Below, one piece after another: positions 8,508 to 17,416 of a stretch of DNA of 64,000 nucleotides (its first letter is position 1; each line of letters begins with the position of its first letter). This DNA comes from Streptomyces sp. SS1-1. GTDB lineage: Bacteria > Actinomycetota > Actinomycetes > Streptomycetales > Streptomycetaceae. The DNA lies in assembly GCF_008973465.1 (NCBI RefSeq), contig NZ_WBXN01000004.1, forward strand, positions 3,884,501 through 3,948,500, written 5' to 3'. A program made the position numbers and the translations under genes. Under the pieces are notes generated by a model. It saw only the letters and a list, made by a program, of their open reading frames with translations. It searched no databases and was not told the DNA's origin.

Positions 8508-9107
8508 TTGTACGAAGGCGTGGTCCAGGACCTCATCGACGAGCTGGGGCGGCTGCCCGGCGTCGGTCCCAAGAGCGCGCAGCGGATCGCCTTCCACATC
8601 CTCCAGGCGGAACCGACGGACGTGCGGCGCCTCGCGCAGGCCCTCATGGAGGTCAAGGCGAAGGTCCGCTTCTGCGCGACCTGCGGCAACGTGGCGCAGG
8701 AGGAGCTGTGCAACATCTGCCGCGACCCCCGCCGCGATCCCTCCGTCATCTGTGTGGTGGAGGAGCCGAAGGACGTCGTGGCGATCGAGCGGACCCGTGA
8801 GTTCCGCGGTCGGTACCACGTGCTGGGCGGCGCGATCAGCCCCATCGAGGGCGTCGGCCCGGACGACCTGCGGATCAGGGAACTCCTCGCGCGCCTGGCC
8901 GACGGGACGGTCACCGAGCTGATCCTGGCCACCGACCCGAACCTCGAGGGCGAGGCCACGGCCACCTATCTCGCGCGCATGATCAAGCCCATGGGCCTGA
9001 AGGTCACCCGCCTGGCCAGCGGCCTCCCGGTGGGTGGCGACCTGGAATACGCGGACGAGGTCACCCTCGGCCGCGCCTTCGAGGGGAGACGACTCCTAGA
9101 TGTCTGA
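8508..9107 (+). CDS. recR: recombination mediator protein RecR
   Basis: 199 residues from a TTG start at 8508, fixed by the conserved N-terminus (YEGVVQDLIDELGRLPGVGPKSAQ) and a GGAAGG ribosome site 11 bp upstream. Domains in order: helix-hairpin-helix (about 10-30), four-Cys zinc finger (C56, C59, C68, C71), then a Toprim domain with the Glu pair near 85-86 and the ATDPN motif near D143. RecR works with RecO and RecF to load RecA at gaps. The 3' end overlaps the DUF5063 gene by 8 bp, so the two are probably translated together. Confidence 0.97.
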   Translation: MYEGVVQDLIDELGRLPGVGPKSAQRIAFHILQAEPTDVRRLAQALMEVKAKVRFCATCGNVAQEELCNICRDPRRDPSVICVVEEPKDVVAIERTREFRGRYHVLGGAISPIEGVGPDDLRIRELLARLADGTVTELILATDPNLEGEATATYLARMIKPMGLKVTRLASGLPVGGDLEYADEVTLGRAFEGRRLLDV

Positions 9108-9762
9108 CGCCACGCTGCACGCGACCGAGCCGAACCCGGACGACTTCGCGGTCCAGATCGCGGACCAGATCGAGAGCTTCCTGGTCGCGGTGACGGAGGT
9201 CGCGAAGGGCGACGAGCCGGGCTCGACGGTGCCCTTCCTGCTGCTGGAGGTCTCCCAGCTGCTGCTGGCCGGCGGCCGTCTCGGCGCCCACGAGGACATC
9301 GTCCCCGACGAGCGCTACGAGCCCGACCTGGGCCCCGAGGCGGACGTCGACGAGCTCCGGGAGAACCTGGCCCGCCTGCTCGACCCGGTGGACGTCTACT
9401 CCGAGGTCTTCGACCCCTACGAGCCCCGCAGGGCCCCCGTCCCGGCCCGGATCTCCGACGACCTCGCCGACGTCATCACCGACCTGCGCCACGGCATGGC
9501 CCACTACCGCGCGGGCCGCACCGACGAGGCGCTGTGGTGGTGGCAGTTCTCCTACTTCTCCAACTGGGGCTCCACGGCCTCGGCGACCCTGCGCGCCCTG
9601 CACTCCGTCCTCGCCCACATCCGGCTGGACCAGCCGCTGGAGGAGTTGGACGGCCTGGACACCGACCAGGGTGTGATGGGCGACGAGACCCTGGAGTTCG
9701 AGGCCGGCCGGGTCATGCAGCAGGAGATCGGCGGGCAGCTGGGACTGCGCTCGGCGACCTGA
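9100..9762 (+). CDS. DUF5063-domain protein
   Basis: 220 residues. Acidic and helical, with no signal peptide or membrane helix. The conserved stretches (QIESFLVAVTEVA, DVYSEVFDPYEP, WWWQFSYFSNWG) are those of the actinobacterial DUF5063 family, which is regularly found just after recR. Function is unknown. The overlap with recR and the shared operon with ybaB hint at a link with DNA repair or replication, but nothing in the sequence shows an activity. Confidence 0.85.
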   Translation: MSDATLHATEPNPDDFAVQIADQIESFLVAVTEVAKGDEPGSTVPFLLLEVSQLLLAGGRLGAHEDIVPDERYEPDLGPEADVDELRENLARLLDPVDVYSEVFDPYEPRRAPVPARISDDLADVITDLRHGMAHYRAGRTDEALWWWQFSYFSNWGSTASATLRALHSVLAHIRLDQPLEELDGLDTDQGVMGDETLEFEAGRVMQQEIGGQLGLRSAT

Positions 9763-9951
9763 CGGCGGTCCGACGGGCGCTCCCGCCCGCCGTGCGTCCC
9801 GGAGTGACCTCCCCCACTTTCGGAGTGGTCCGCGCCCGACCGGGCAGGGACCATCCCGGAGCTACCGAATCTCACCATCTGGGAACCCGATGGTCGTTTT
9901 CGGACGCTCGGTAAACTGAGCCGACACACACGGACTGAGCGAGGAGCGCAC

Positions 9952-11229
9952 GTGGGCCTTGTCGTGCAGAAGTACGGAGGCTCCTCCGTAGCCGATGCCG
10001 AGGGCATCAAGCGCGTCGCCAAGCGGATCGTGGAAGCCAAGAAGAACGGCCACCAGGTGGTCGCCGTGGTTTCCGCGATGGGCGACACGACGGACGAGCT
10101 GATCGATCTCGCCGAGCAGGTATCCCCGATGCCTGCCGGGCGCGAGCTCGACATGCTGCTGACCGCCGGAGAGCGGATCTCCATGGCCCTGCTGGCCATG
10201 GCGATCAAAAACCTGGGCCACTCCGCCCAGTCGTTCACGGGCAGCCAGGCAGGTGTCATCACCGACTCGGTCCACAACAAGGCCCGGATCATCGACGTCA
10301 CCCCGGGCCGCATCCGGACGTCGGTGGACGAGGGCAACATCGCGATCGTCGCCGGCTTCCAGGGCGTCAGCCAGGACAGCAAGGACATCACCACGCTGGG
10401 CCGCGGCGGCTCGGACACGACCGCCGTCGCGCTGGCCGCCGCCCTCGACGCCGAGGTGTGCGAGATCTACACCGACGTCGACGGCGTGTTCACCGCCGAC
10501 CCGCGCGTGGTCAAGAAGGCGAAGAAGATCGACTGGATCTCCTTCGAGGACATGCTGGAGCTGGCGGCGTCCGGCTCGAAGGTGCTGCTCCACCGCTGTG
10601 TGGAGTACGCCCGCCGATACAACATCCCGATCCACGTCCGGTCCAGCTTCAGCGGGCTGCAGGGCACGTGGGTCAGCAGCGAGCCGATTCAGCGAGGAGA
10701 AAAGCAGGTGGAGCAGGCCATCATCTCGGGAGTCGCGCACGACACGTCCGAGGCCAAGGTCACGGTCGTCGGTGTGCCGGACAAGCCGGGCGAGGCCGCC
10801 GCGATCTTCCGTGCGATCTCCGACGCCGAGATCAACATCGACATGATCGTGCAGAACGTCTCCGCCGCCTCCACGGGCCTGACGGACATCTCGTTCACGC
10901 TGCCGAAGTCCGAGGGCCGCAAGGCCATCGACGCGCTGGAGAAGAGCCGGTCCCGCATCGGCTTCGACTCCCTGCGCTACGACGACCAGATCGGCAAGAT
11001 CTCCCTGGTCGGCGCCGGTATGAAGACCAACCCGGGCGTCACGGCCGACTTCTTCAAGGCGCTGTCCGACGCGGGCGTGAACATCGAGCTGATCTCCACC
11101 TCCGAGATCCGCATCTCGGTCGTCACCCGCGCCGACGACGTCAACGAGGCCGTGCGGGCCGTGCACTCCGCCTTCGGCCTGGACTCCGACAGCGACGAGG
11201 CTGTCGTGTACGGAGGCACCGGGCGATGA
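9952..11229 (+). CDS. ask: aspartate kinase, alpha subunit (full length)
   Basis: 425 residues from GTG 9952 with GAGGAG nine bases upstream. The amino acid kinase domain occupies about 1-245: VQKYGGSS at 6-12, the TTDELIDLA region and GRGGSDTTAVALAA. Two ACT domains follow (about 265-340 and 345-420) with VTVVGVPDKPGEAA and ISLVGAGMKTNPGVT. It makes aspartyl phosphate, the first step to lysine, threonine, methionine and diaminopimelate, and is normally inhibited by Lys plus Thr through the ACT domains. It overlaps asd by 4 bp (ATGA). A TAAACT at 9912-9917 may be its -10 box. Confidence 0.97.
   Translation: MGLVVQKYGGSSVADAEGIKRVAKRIVEAKKNGHQVVAVVSAMGDTTDELIDLAEQVSPMPAGRELDMLLTAGERISMALLAMAIKNLGHSAQSFTGSQAGVITDSVHNKARIIDVTPGRIRTSVDEGNIAIVAGFQGVSQDSKDITTLGRGGSDTTAVALAAALDAEVCEIYTDVDGVFTADPRVVKKAKKIDWISFEDMLELAASGSKVLLHRCVEYARRYNIPIHVRSSFSGLQGTWVSSEPIQRGEKQVEQAIISGVAHDTSEAKVTVVGVPDKPGEAAAIFRAISDAEINIDMIVQNVSAASTGLTDISFTLPKSEGRKAIDALEKSRSRIGFDSLRYDDQIGKISLVGAGMKTNPGVTADFFKALSDAGVNIELISTSEIRISVVTRADDVNEAVRAVHSAFGLDSDSDEAVVYGGTGR
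10708..11229 (+). CDS. ask: aspartate kinase beta subunit, internal in-frame start
   Basis: Inside ask, a GAGGAGA ribosome site at 10694-10700 precedes an in-frame GTG at 10708, codon 253. The product would be 173 residues holding just the two ACT domains. In Corynebacterium and other Gram-positive bacteria such an internal start makes the small regulatory subunit of an alpha2-beta2 enzyme. The same is inferred here from the well-placed ribosome site and the exact domain boundary. Confidence 0.8.
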   Translation: MEQAIISGVAHDTSEAKVTVVGVPDKPGEAAAIFRAISDAEINIDMIVQNVSAASTGLTDISFTLPKSEGRKAIDALEKSRSRIGFDSLRYDDQIGKISLVGAGMKTNPGVTADFFKALSDAGVNIELISTSEIRISVVTRADDVNEAVRAVHSAFGLDSDSDEAVVYGGTGR

Positions 11230-12278
11230 CGCACCGCCCGACGCTCGCGGTCGTGGGAGCGACCGGGGCCGTCGGCTCGGTCATGCTCCAGATCCTGTCC
11301 CAGCGCGCGGACATCTGGGGTGAGATCCGTCTGATCGCCTCCCCGCGCTCGGCCGGCCGCAAGCTGGCCGTGCGCGGGGAGGAGGTCGAGGTGGTGGCGC
11401 TCACCGAGGAGGCCTTCGACGGCGTCGACATCGCCATGTTCGACGTGCCGGACGACGTGGCCGCCCGGTGGGCGCCGGTCGCCACCGCCCGGGGGGCCGT
11501 GGTGGTGGACAACTCGGGCGCCTTCCGGATGGACCCGGAGGTGCCCCTGGTGGTGCCGGAGGTCAACCCGCACGCGGTGCGGATGCGGCCGCGCGGGATC
11601 GTCTCCAACCCGAACTGCACGACCCTCTCCATGATCGTGGCCCTCGGCGCGCTGCACGCCGAGTTCGGGCTGCGCTCCCTCGTCGCGTCCTCCTACCAGG
11701 CGGTGAGCGGGGCCGGCCGGGCCGGCGTCGACACCCTGCGCCGGCAGCTGTCCCTGGTCGCCGGCACCGAGCTGGGGACCGCCCCCGGTGACGTACGGCG
11801 GGCCGTCGGCGACGACACCGGGCCGTTCCCGGAGCCGGTCGCGCTGAACGTCGTGCCGTGGGCCGGTTCGCCGCGCGAGGACGGCTGGTCGTCGGAGGAG
11901 ATGAAGGTGCGGGACGAGTCCCGCAAGATCCTCGGCCTGCCCCAGCTGCCGGTCGCCGTCACCTGCGTCCGCGTCCCCGTGCTCACCGGGCACTCGCTGA
12001 CCGTGCACGCCGGCTTCGAGGGGGAGGTCACCGTCGCCAAGGCCCGCGAGATCCTGGCCACCGCGCCCGGTGTCGTCCTCTACGACGACCCGGAGGCGGG
12101 CGAGTTCCCCACCCCGGCCGACATCGTGGGCACCGACCCGACCTGGGTGGGCCGGGTGCGCCGCGCCCTCGACGACCCGACGGCGCTGGAGTTCTTCGTG
12201 TGCGGCGACAACCTCCGCAAGGGTGCCGCGCTCAACACCGCGCAGATCGCCGAGCTCGTGGCGGCGGAACTCTCCTGA
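11226..12278 (+). CDS. asd: aspartate-semialdehyde dehydrogenase
   Basis: 350 residues, starting with the ATG that overlaps the ask stop (ATGA). NADP-binding motif GATGAVG at 11-17, the catalytic Cys at about 131 in NPNCTT, SSYQAVSGAG, and the C-terminal HSLTVHAGFEG region with the active His. It reduces aspartyl phosphate to the semialdehyde, the branch point to lysine/diaminopimelate and threonine/methionine. The coupled ask-asd order is the classic actinobacterial arrangement. A long hairpin follows about 125 bp after the stop. Confidence 0.97.
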   Translation: MTHRPTLAVVGATGAVGSVMLQILSQRADIWGEIRLIASPRSAGRKLAVRGEEVEVVALTEEAFDGVDIAMFDVPDDVAARWAPVATARGAVVVDNSGAFRMDPEVPLVVPEVNPHAVRMRPRGIVSNPNCTTLSMIVALGALHAEFGLRSLVASSYQAVSGAGRAGVDTLRRQLSLVAGTELGTAPGDVRRAVGDDTGPFPEPVALNVVPWAGSPREDGWSSEEMKVRDESRKILGLPQLPVAVTCVRVPVLTGHSLTVHAGFEGEVTVAKAREILATAPGVVLYDDPEAGEFPTPADIVGTDPTWVGRVRRALDDPTALEFFVCGDNLRKGAALNTAQIAELVAAELS

Positions 12279-12404
12279 CACGGCAGTGGCCGGAAAAAAC
12301 CACTGAGGTTGGGCCACCGCATTTGTAGGATCTGTGTGAACAATGTGAGCCGATCGATGGTCCCGGCCTCTTGATCAGGACCGTTGCGGCGACAGAAGAT
12401 TTTT

Positions 12405-12439
12405 CTCCCCGCGCCTGCAACCGCTTGCAGGGCGGGGAG
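12405..12439 (+). terminator. terminator-like hairpin after ask-asd
   Basis: CTCCCCGC and CCTGCAA (12405-12412, 12414-12420) pair with TTGCAGG and GCGGGGAG (12425-12439). This gives a 15-bp stem with one bulged G and a CCGC loop. There is no long T run after it, as is usual in Streptomyces. Confidence 0.65.
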
Positions 12440-12461
12440 CGTCTTTGCGGTCGCCCTTCAA

Positions 12462-12519
12462 GGGCGTGGAGACGCGTCTTTCCGGCGTGGGGACGCCACC
12501 GAGCAGGCGTGGGGACGCC
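12462..12519. repeat. three phased hairpin repeats in the leader of the sigma factor gene
   Basis: Units GGGCGTGGAGACGCG (12462), CGGCGTGGGGACGCC (12483) and AGGCGTGGGGACGCC (12505) recur every 21-22 bp. Each can fold as a short hairpin (GGCGT/ACGCC). They are inside the 400-bp gap 12279-12678, which holds no gene that I can support. This gap carries the asd terminator and presumably the promoter of the sigma gene. Confidence 0.7.
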
Positions 12520-12678
12520 CGTTCACAGATGAGGCACAAGGGAAGAGCGGGTAGGTATGTGGGCGTTTGACGCACGGTCGGTCGTGCTGCCCGGCACGCG
12601 AGGGCCGGTGGCGGCGACTGACGCAAAAGTGACGTCCGGCACGTACAACCCTCCTGGGGGGAAGCGTGTCCAACTGGC

Positions 12679-13359
12679 GTGGCAGAGGTTCTCGACTTCA
12701 GCGCGGCGACCCGCGGTACGGCCCTACGGCCGCCCCGCCGTCCCGTCCGACCCCGCATGCCCGGTGCGCCCGGCGGCATGCCGGTGATCGCGCCCATGCC
12801 CGCAGCGCGGCCGACCCGCATCCCCAGTCAGCGTGACGGTTCCGAGGCGGAGAGCGCCGCGGCGGCCGGGACGACCGTCGACCACCTCACGGAGACCTAC
12901 CGGGCGCACTACCGCTCGCTGCTGGGCCTCGCGGCGCTCCTCCTCGACGACACGGCCTCCTGCGAGGACGTAGTCCAGGAGGCGTTCATCCGGGTCCACT
13001 CCGCGCGCAAACGCGTCCGGGACCCGGAGAAGACGCTCGCGTACCTGCGCCAGACCGTCGTCAACCTGTCCCGCTCCGCCCTGCGCCGCCGCATACTCGG
13101 CCTGAAGCTGCTGTCGAAGCCGATGCCCGACATGGCGAGCGCCGAGGAGGGGGCCTACGACCAGCTGGAACGCGACTCCCTCATCAAGGCGATGAAGGGC
13201 CTGCAGCGCCGCCAGCGTGAGGTGCTGGTCCTGCGGTACTTCGCGGACATGACGGAGGCGCAGGTCGCCGAGACGCTGGGCATCTCGCTGGGCTCGGTGA
13301 AGGCGTACGGCTCGCGCGGCATCGCGGCGCTGCGGGTCGCGATGGAGGCGCCGGCATGA
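12679..13359 (+). CDS. ECF-type RNA polymerase sigma factor (SigE family)
   Basis: 226 residues from GTG 12679 (an ATG at 12778 would drop 33 residues; the start is uncertain). After a Pro/Arg-rich tail come region 2 (about 68-135: YRAHYRSLLGLAALLLDD, CEDVVQEAFIRVH, TLAYLRQTVVNLSRS) and region 4 (about 165-220: LQRRQREVLVLRYFADMTE, VAETLGISLGSVKAYGSRG). The DAVQEAF-type core-binding helix and the region 4 HTH are both intact. It would direct polymerase to its own promoter set. Its stop overlaps the start of a membrane protein gene (ATGA), a layout usual for a sigma factor and its membrane partner. Confidence 0.92.
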   Translation: MAEVLDFSAATRGTALRPPRRPVRPRMPGAPGGMPVIAPMPAARPTRIPSQRDGSEAESAAAAGTTVDHLTETYRAHYRSLLGLAALLLDDTASCEDVVQEAFIRVHSARKRVRDPEKTLAYLRQTVVNLSRSALRRRILGLKLLSKPMPDMASAEEGAYDQLERDSLIKAMKGLQRRQREVLVLRYFADMTEAQVAETLGISLGSVKAYGSRGIAALRVAMEAPA

Positions 13360-14483
13360 GCGGGGACCATAGCGGGCCGTCCGGACGGCCGGACGAGCAT
13401 CAGCCGAAGCAATCGCACGCTGGGAACGGAACTGTGGACCACGGCCCCGAAGACCAGGGCCCCGACGGGCTCGACTCGGACGAGCTGGCACTGCGCCGCA
13501 TATTGCAGGACGCGGTCCAGGAGATCGAACCGCGCGACGGCACGCTCGAGCATCTGCGCCGGGCGGTGCCGGCCCGCCGGGCACGCAAACGGCAGGCGCT
13601 GGTGGGCGCCGCGGCCGCCGTGCTCTTCGTGGGCACGGCCGTCCCGGCCCTGGTGCACGTGTCGAACTCCGGCGGCGCCAACGTCAACTCGTCCAACGCC
13701 GGGCACGGTGAGCAGGCGCAGGGGGGCGCCGGCCAGGGCAAGGAGACGCAGGGCGGCGAGAGCACGTCCGGCGGCTCCTCCGGCGGCGGGCACAGCCAGG
13801 GCAAGGGCGGCGACCAGGGCAAGGACGCCGGCTCCGGCACCGGTCGGGGCGCCGGCACCGGCGGCTCCGACGACCCGCTGGCCACCAGCACGGCCGGGGT
13901 TCCGGCGTGCACCGCGGCGCAGCTCGGCGTGGCCGGCCAGCAGGCGGGCGGCCCCGACTCGTCCGGTGCGGTGTACGGCACCTTCCGCTTCAGCAACATC
14001 TCCACCGCCGACTGCACGGTGACCGGCCCCGGCTCGCTGTCGCTGTCCGCGGCGGGCGCGGCCGACGCCACGAAGGTCGGTCAGCTCCGGCATGTCGCCG
14101 GTGACCCGGCGGCCGGTCTGCCCGACCCGTCGCAGGAGGTCGCGGCCCTCGTCCTCAAGCCCGGCGGCTCGTACGAGGTGAAGTTCGCCTGGGTGCCGTC
14201 GGCGACCTGCCCCTCGACCGGGGACAGCAACGGCGGCGGTTCCGGCGGTCCGGACCCGACCCCCGACCCGACCGCGTCCGACGGCTCCGGCGGCACCACG
14301 ACCGGCACCTCGACGGGCGGCGACACGGGCACCTCCGCGCAGCTGCTGGGCGAGGACCCGGCGGCCGACGGAAGCGTCACGGTCTCCAACACGACCGGGG
14401 CGGCGGCGCCCACGGCCGCGGTGACCGTGTCCAACGCGTGCGCGGGGACCGTGTACTGGACGGGCGTGCTGCCGGTCGCGTAG
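13356..14483 (+). CDS. single-pass membrane protein with secreted Gly/Ser-rich domain; possible sigma partner
   Basis: 375 residues. The cytosolic part (1-~80) has a short helical stretch, LALRRILQDAVQEIEPRDGTLE, and a basic stop (RRARKRQ). One membrane helix lies at about 81-103. The outer part is a Gly/Ser/Gln linker, then a domain with four Cys (about 185-375, VPACTAAQLG ... TADCTVTG ... ATCPSTG ... NACAGTVYW) resembling the secreted DUF4232-like fold. The start overlaps the sigma gene by 4 bp, so the two are made together. By analogy it could be an anti-sigma factor, but there is no recognisable zinc anti-sigma HxxxCxxC motif, so that role is only inferred. Confidence 0.75.
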   Translation: MSGDHSGPSGRPDEHQPKQSHAGNGTVDHGPEDQGPDGLDSDELALRRILQDAVQEIEPRDGTLEHLRRAVPARRARKRQALVGAAAAVLFVGTAVPALVHVSNSGGANVNSSNAGHGEQAQGGAGQGKETQGGESTSGGSSGGGHSQGKGGDQGKDAGSGTGRGAGTGGSDDPLATSTAGVPACTAAQLGVAGQQAGGPDSSGAVYGTFRFSNISTADCTVTGPGSLSLSAAGAADATKVGQLRHVAGDPAAGLPDPSQEVAALVLKPGGSYEVKFAWVPSATCPSTGDSNGGGSGGPDPTPDPTASDGSGGTTTGTSTGGDTGTSAQLLGEDPAADGSVTVSNTTGAAAPTAAVTVSNACAGTVYWTGVLPVA

Positions 14484-14499
14484 CCGGCGGCCCCGAGGG

Positions 14500-15345
14500 T
14501 CAGGCGTTCGCCTTCTCCGGCGCGGCTCCCGCTCCCGGTTCGCCGGGCGCGGGGTCCGTGCCGTCGGCGGCGGTCCCGCCGTCCGGGAGGATGCCGAGCT
14601 CCGCGTCCCGTACGGCCTCCGCCTCGCGGCGCAGCAGCCGGAACCACATGAAGACGACGAAGCCGGCGAAGACGAACCACTCGCCGGTGTAGCCGAGGTT
14701 CTGGAACGCCTTCAGGTCCAGCCCCGAGTCGTTGACGGCGGCGACCGGCACCGCCTTCATCCCGGAGTCGGCCTCGGTGAGGGTGATCCAGGCGTCGTAG
14801 ACGTCGTACGGCACCAGGTTGACCAGGGACGCGGCGCTGATCGCCGCGGTCCGGCCGGCGGGCAGGCCGCCCCGCGCGGGGACGCCGTTCTGGCCGGGGA
14901 CCTCGGACGCCTGGAGGGCGCCGGTGACGGTGACCTCGCCGGACGGGGCGGCGGGGGCCTCGGCCGGGTCCGGGTCGCCGGGCAGCCAGCCGCGGACCAC
15001 GGGGAGGGCCTTGCCGTCGTCGGTGCGCAGCAGGGTGACGACATAGCTGCCGCGCTCGCCGTCGACCTCGCGGTCCGGGACGAGCAGCTGCTCGGCGTAC
15101 CGGCCGCGCGCGGTGGCCTGGCGGCCCACGGTGGCCTTGTCCACAGGCAGCAGCTCGGCGAGCGGCCGGGCGGGTTCGTCGCGGTTCTCCGCGGCCTGGT
15201 CACCGGCGCTCCGGTGCTCCTGCACCCGGTCCTCGAACCGGCCGAGCTGCCAGGACCCCATGAACACGCAGAACGGGATGGCGAGCAGCACGAAGACGTT
15301 GATCCCCCACCAGCGGGGCGTCAGCAGAAACCGGTACACGTCCAC
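14500..15345 (-). CDS. SURF1-family cytochrome oxidase assembly protein
   Basis: 281 residues from GTG 15345 (GTG 15339 is a near alternative). Two membrane helices flank a large outer domain: helix 1 at about 11-30 (RWWGINVFVLLAIPFCVFMG, then SWQLGRFEDR) and helix 2 near 220-240 (LGYTGEWFVFAGFVVFMWF). Conserved SURF1 elements include the SWQLGR motif, VVRGWLPGD and the C-terminal NLGYTGEWF. SURF1 proteins help insert heme a in aa3-type oxidases. It is convergent with the sigma-partner gene, with 16 bp between stops. Confidence 0.88.
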   Translation of the reverse strand: MDVYRFLLTPRWWGINVFVLLAIPFCVFMGSWQLGRFEDRVQEHRSAGDQAAENRDEPARPLAELLPVDKATVGRQATARGRYAEQLLVPDREVDGERGSYVVTLLRTDDGKALPVVRGWLPGDPDPAEAPAAPSGEVTVTGALQASEVPGQNGVPARGGLPAGRTAAISAASLVNLVPYDVYDAWITLTEADSGMKAVPVAAVNDSGLDLKAFQNLGYTGEWFVFAGFVVFMWFRLLRREAEAVRDAELGILPDGGTAADGTDPAPGEPGAGAAPEKANA

Positions 15346-15470
15346 AACGGTACGGTGCGGCGGGCCGGCGGCGGGGCGCGGGGTGCCGCCGTGGCCGGGC
15401 GTGGGGGGAGTTTTCCACAGGCTGGGGATCCCGGCCGCACGATGTCGTCCGGACCAGGCACTATGGGGTC

Positions 15471-17306
15471 ATGACTGAGAGCCACGGGTCCGCTTCGCGG
15501 GATCACCGGAAGCAGGACGAGGACATGCCGGACTGGGAGCGGCGCTTCAGGGCGCCCCGGGTGTCGCTGCCCGACTGGGCGGAGGACGCCCCGGACCGCG
15601 CGCTGTTCGTGTCGAACGCCACGGGCACGTACGAGCTGTACGCGTGGGACCGGGCGACGGGCGAGCAGCGCCAGGTGACCGACCGGCCGAACGGCACGAC
15701 GGACGGCGTGCTCTCCCCGGACGGCGCGTGGATCTGGTGGTTCGACGACAAGGACGGCGACGAGTTCGGCGTCTGGCGCCGCCAGCCCTTCGACGGCGGT
15801 GAGGACGAGCTCGCGGCACCGGGCCTGGACGCCTCCTACCCGGCGGGCCTCGCCCTCGGCCGGGACGGCCGCACCGCGATCGTGGGCCGCTCCACCGACG
15901 AGGAGGGCACCACGATCCACCTCGTGCGCACGGGCGAGCCGCCGGCGGAGATCTACCGGCACCGCGAGTCCGCGGGCGTCGGCGACTTCTCGCACGACGG
16001 CACCCTGATCGCCGTCGAGCACACCGAGCACGGCGACGCGATGCACGCGGCGCTGCGGGTGCTGCGCCCGGACGGCTCGACGGTCGCCGAGCTGGACGAC
16101 ACCAAGGGCGGCACCGAGGAGCTGGGCCTGGAGGTGCTGGGCTTCGCCCCGGTGGTGGGTGACGCGCGGCTGCTCGTCGGGCATCAGCGGCGGGGCCGCT
16201 GGGAGCCGCTGGTGTGGGACGTGGCGACCGGCGAGGAGACGGACCTGGCGCTGGAGCTGCCCGGTGACGTCAGCGCGGAGTGGTACCCGGACGGCACGGG
16301 TCTGCTGATCGTGCACAGCTTCGAGGCGCGCAGCGAGCTGTTCCGCTACGACCTGGGGCGGCGGGCGCTGGAGCGCGTCGAGACCCCGGCGGGCTCGGTG
16401 TCGGGGGCGACGGCCCGGCCCGACGGCAGCGTCGAGTACCTGTGGTCGTCGGCGGCCGAGCCGTCGGCGGTGCGGTCCACGACCGGCCGCGTCGTGCTGG
16501 ACCCGCCCGGCATGCGGTCCCCGGGCTCGGTCCCGGTGGAGGACGTGTGGGTGGACGGGCCCGGCGGCCGGATCCACGCGCTGGTGCAGCGCCCGGCCGG
16601 CGCCGAGGGCCCGCTCCCCACGGTCTTCGACATCCACGGCGGCCCGACCTGGCACGACAGCGACTCGTTCGCGGCCGGCCCGGCGGCCTGGGTGGACCAC
16701 GGGTACGCGGTCGTGCGGGTCAACTACCGGGGCTCCACGGGCTACGGGCGGGCCTGGACGGACGCCCTCAAGCACCGGGTCGGTCTGATCGAGCTGGAGG
16801 ACATCGCGGCGGTCCGGGAGTGGGCGGTCGCCTCGGGTCTCGCCGACCCGGAGCGGCTCGTCCTGACCGGTGGCTCCTGGGGCGGCTATCTGACGCTCCT
16901 CGGCCTCGGCACGCAGCCGGACGCGTGGACGCTGGGCATCGCGGCGGTCCCGGTCGCCGACTACGTGACGGCGTACCACGACGAGATGGAGGCCCTGAAG
17001 GCCATGGACCGCACCCTCCTGGGCGGTACGCCCGAGGAGGTGCCCGAGCGGTTCGAGGCGTCGTCCCCGCTGACCTACGTGGACCGGGTGAAGGCCCCGG
17101 TCTACATCTCCGCGGGGGTCAACGACCCGCGCTGCCCGATCCGCCAGGTCGACAACTACGTCAAGCGCCTGGAGGCGCGCGGCGCCGTGCACGAGGTGTA
17201 CCGCTACGACGCGGGCCACGGCTCGCTGGTGGTGGACGAGCGCATCAAGCAGGTCCGCCTGGAACTGGACTTCGCGGCCCGGCACCTGCCGGCGCGCGGG
17301 AAGTAG
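15471..17306 (+). CDS. S9 family (prolyl oligopeptidase/acylaminoacyl type) peptidase
   Basis: 611 residues from ATG 15471. The first ~340 residues form a beta-propeller (TTDGVLSPDGAWIWW, AGVGDFSHDGTLIAVEH and similar blades). The rest is an alpha/beta hydrolase with the catalytic triad Ser469 in GGSWGG, Asp552 in VNDPR and His583 in AGHGS. There is no signal peptide, so it should act in the cytosol on short peptides. It stands alone between convergent and divergent neighbours. Confidence 0.92.
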   Translation: MTESHGSASRDHRKQDEDMPDWERRFRAPRVSLPDWAEDAPDRALFVSNATGTYELYAWDRATGEQRQVTDRPNGTTDGVLSPDGAWIWWFDDKDGDEFGVWRRQPFDGGEDELAAPGLDASYPAGLALGRDGRTAIVGRSTDEEGTTIHLVRTGEPPAEIYRHRESAGVGDFSHDGTLIAVEHTEHGDAMHAALRVLRPDGSTVAELDDTKGGTEELGLEVLGFAPVVGDARLLVGHQRRGRWEPLVWDVATGEETDLALELPGDVSAEWYPDGTGLLIVHSFEARSELFRYDLGRRALERVETPAGSVSGATARPDGSVEYLWSSAAEPSAVRSTTGRVVLDPPGMRSPGSVPVEDVWVDGPGGRIHALVQRPAGAEGPLPTVFDIHGGPTWHDSDSFAAGPAAWVDHGYAVVRVNYRGSTGYGRAWTDALKHRVGLIELEDIAAVREWAVASGLADPERLVLTGGSWGGYLTLLGLGTQPDAWTLGIAAVPVADYVTAYHDEMEALKAMDRTLLGGTPEEVPERFEASSPLTYVDRVKAPVYISAGVNDPRCPIRQVDNYVKRLEARGAVHEVYRYDAGHGSLVVDERIKQVRLELDFAARHLPARGK

Positions 17307-17416
17307 CCGGTCTTCGGCACCGACGGCTCCGGGACGCCGATTCCGGGGCCGTCAGCCAGGCCCCGTCTGCCCGGCCCCGCCCGGACCCCGCCCGGGACCC
17401 GGCCACCCCGGCCCGG

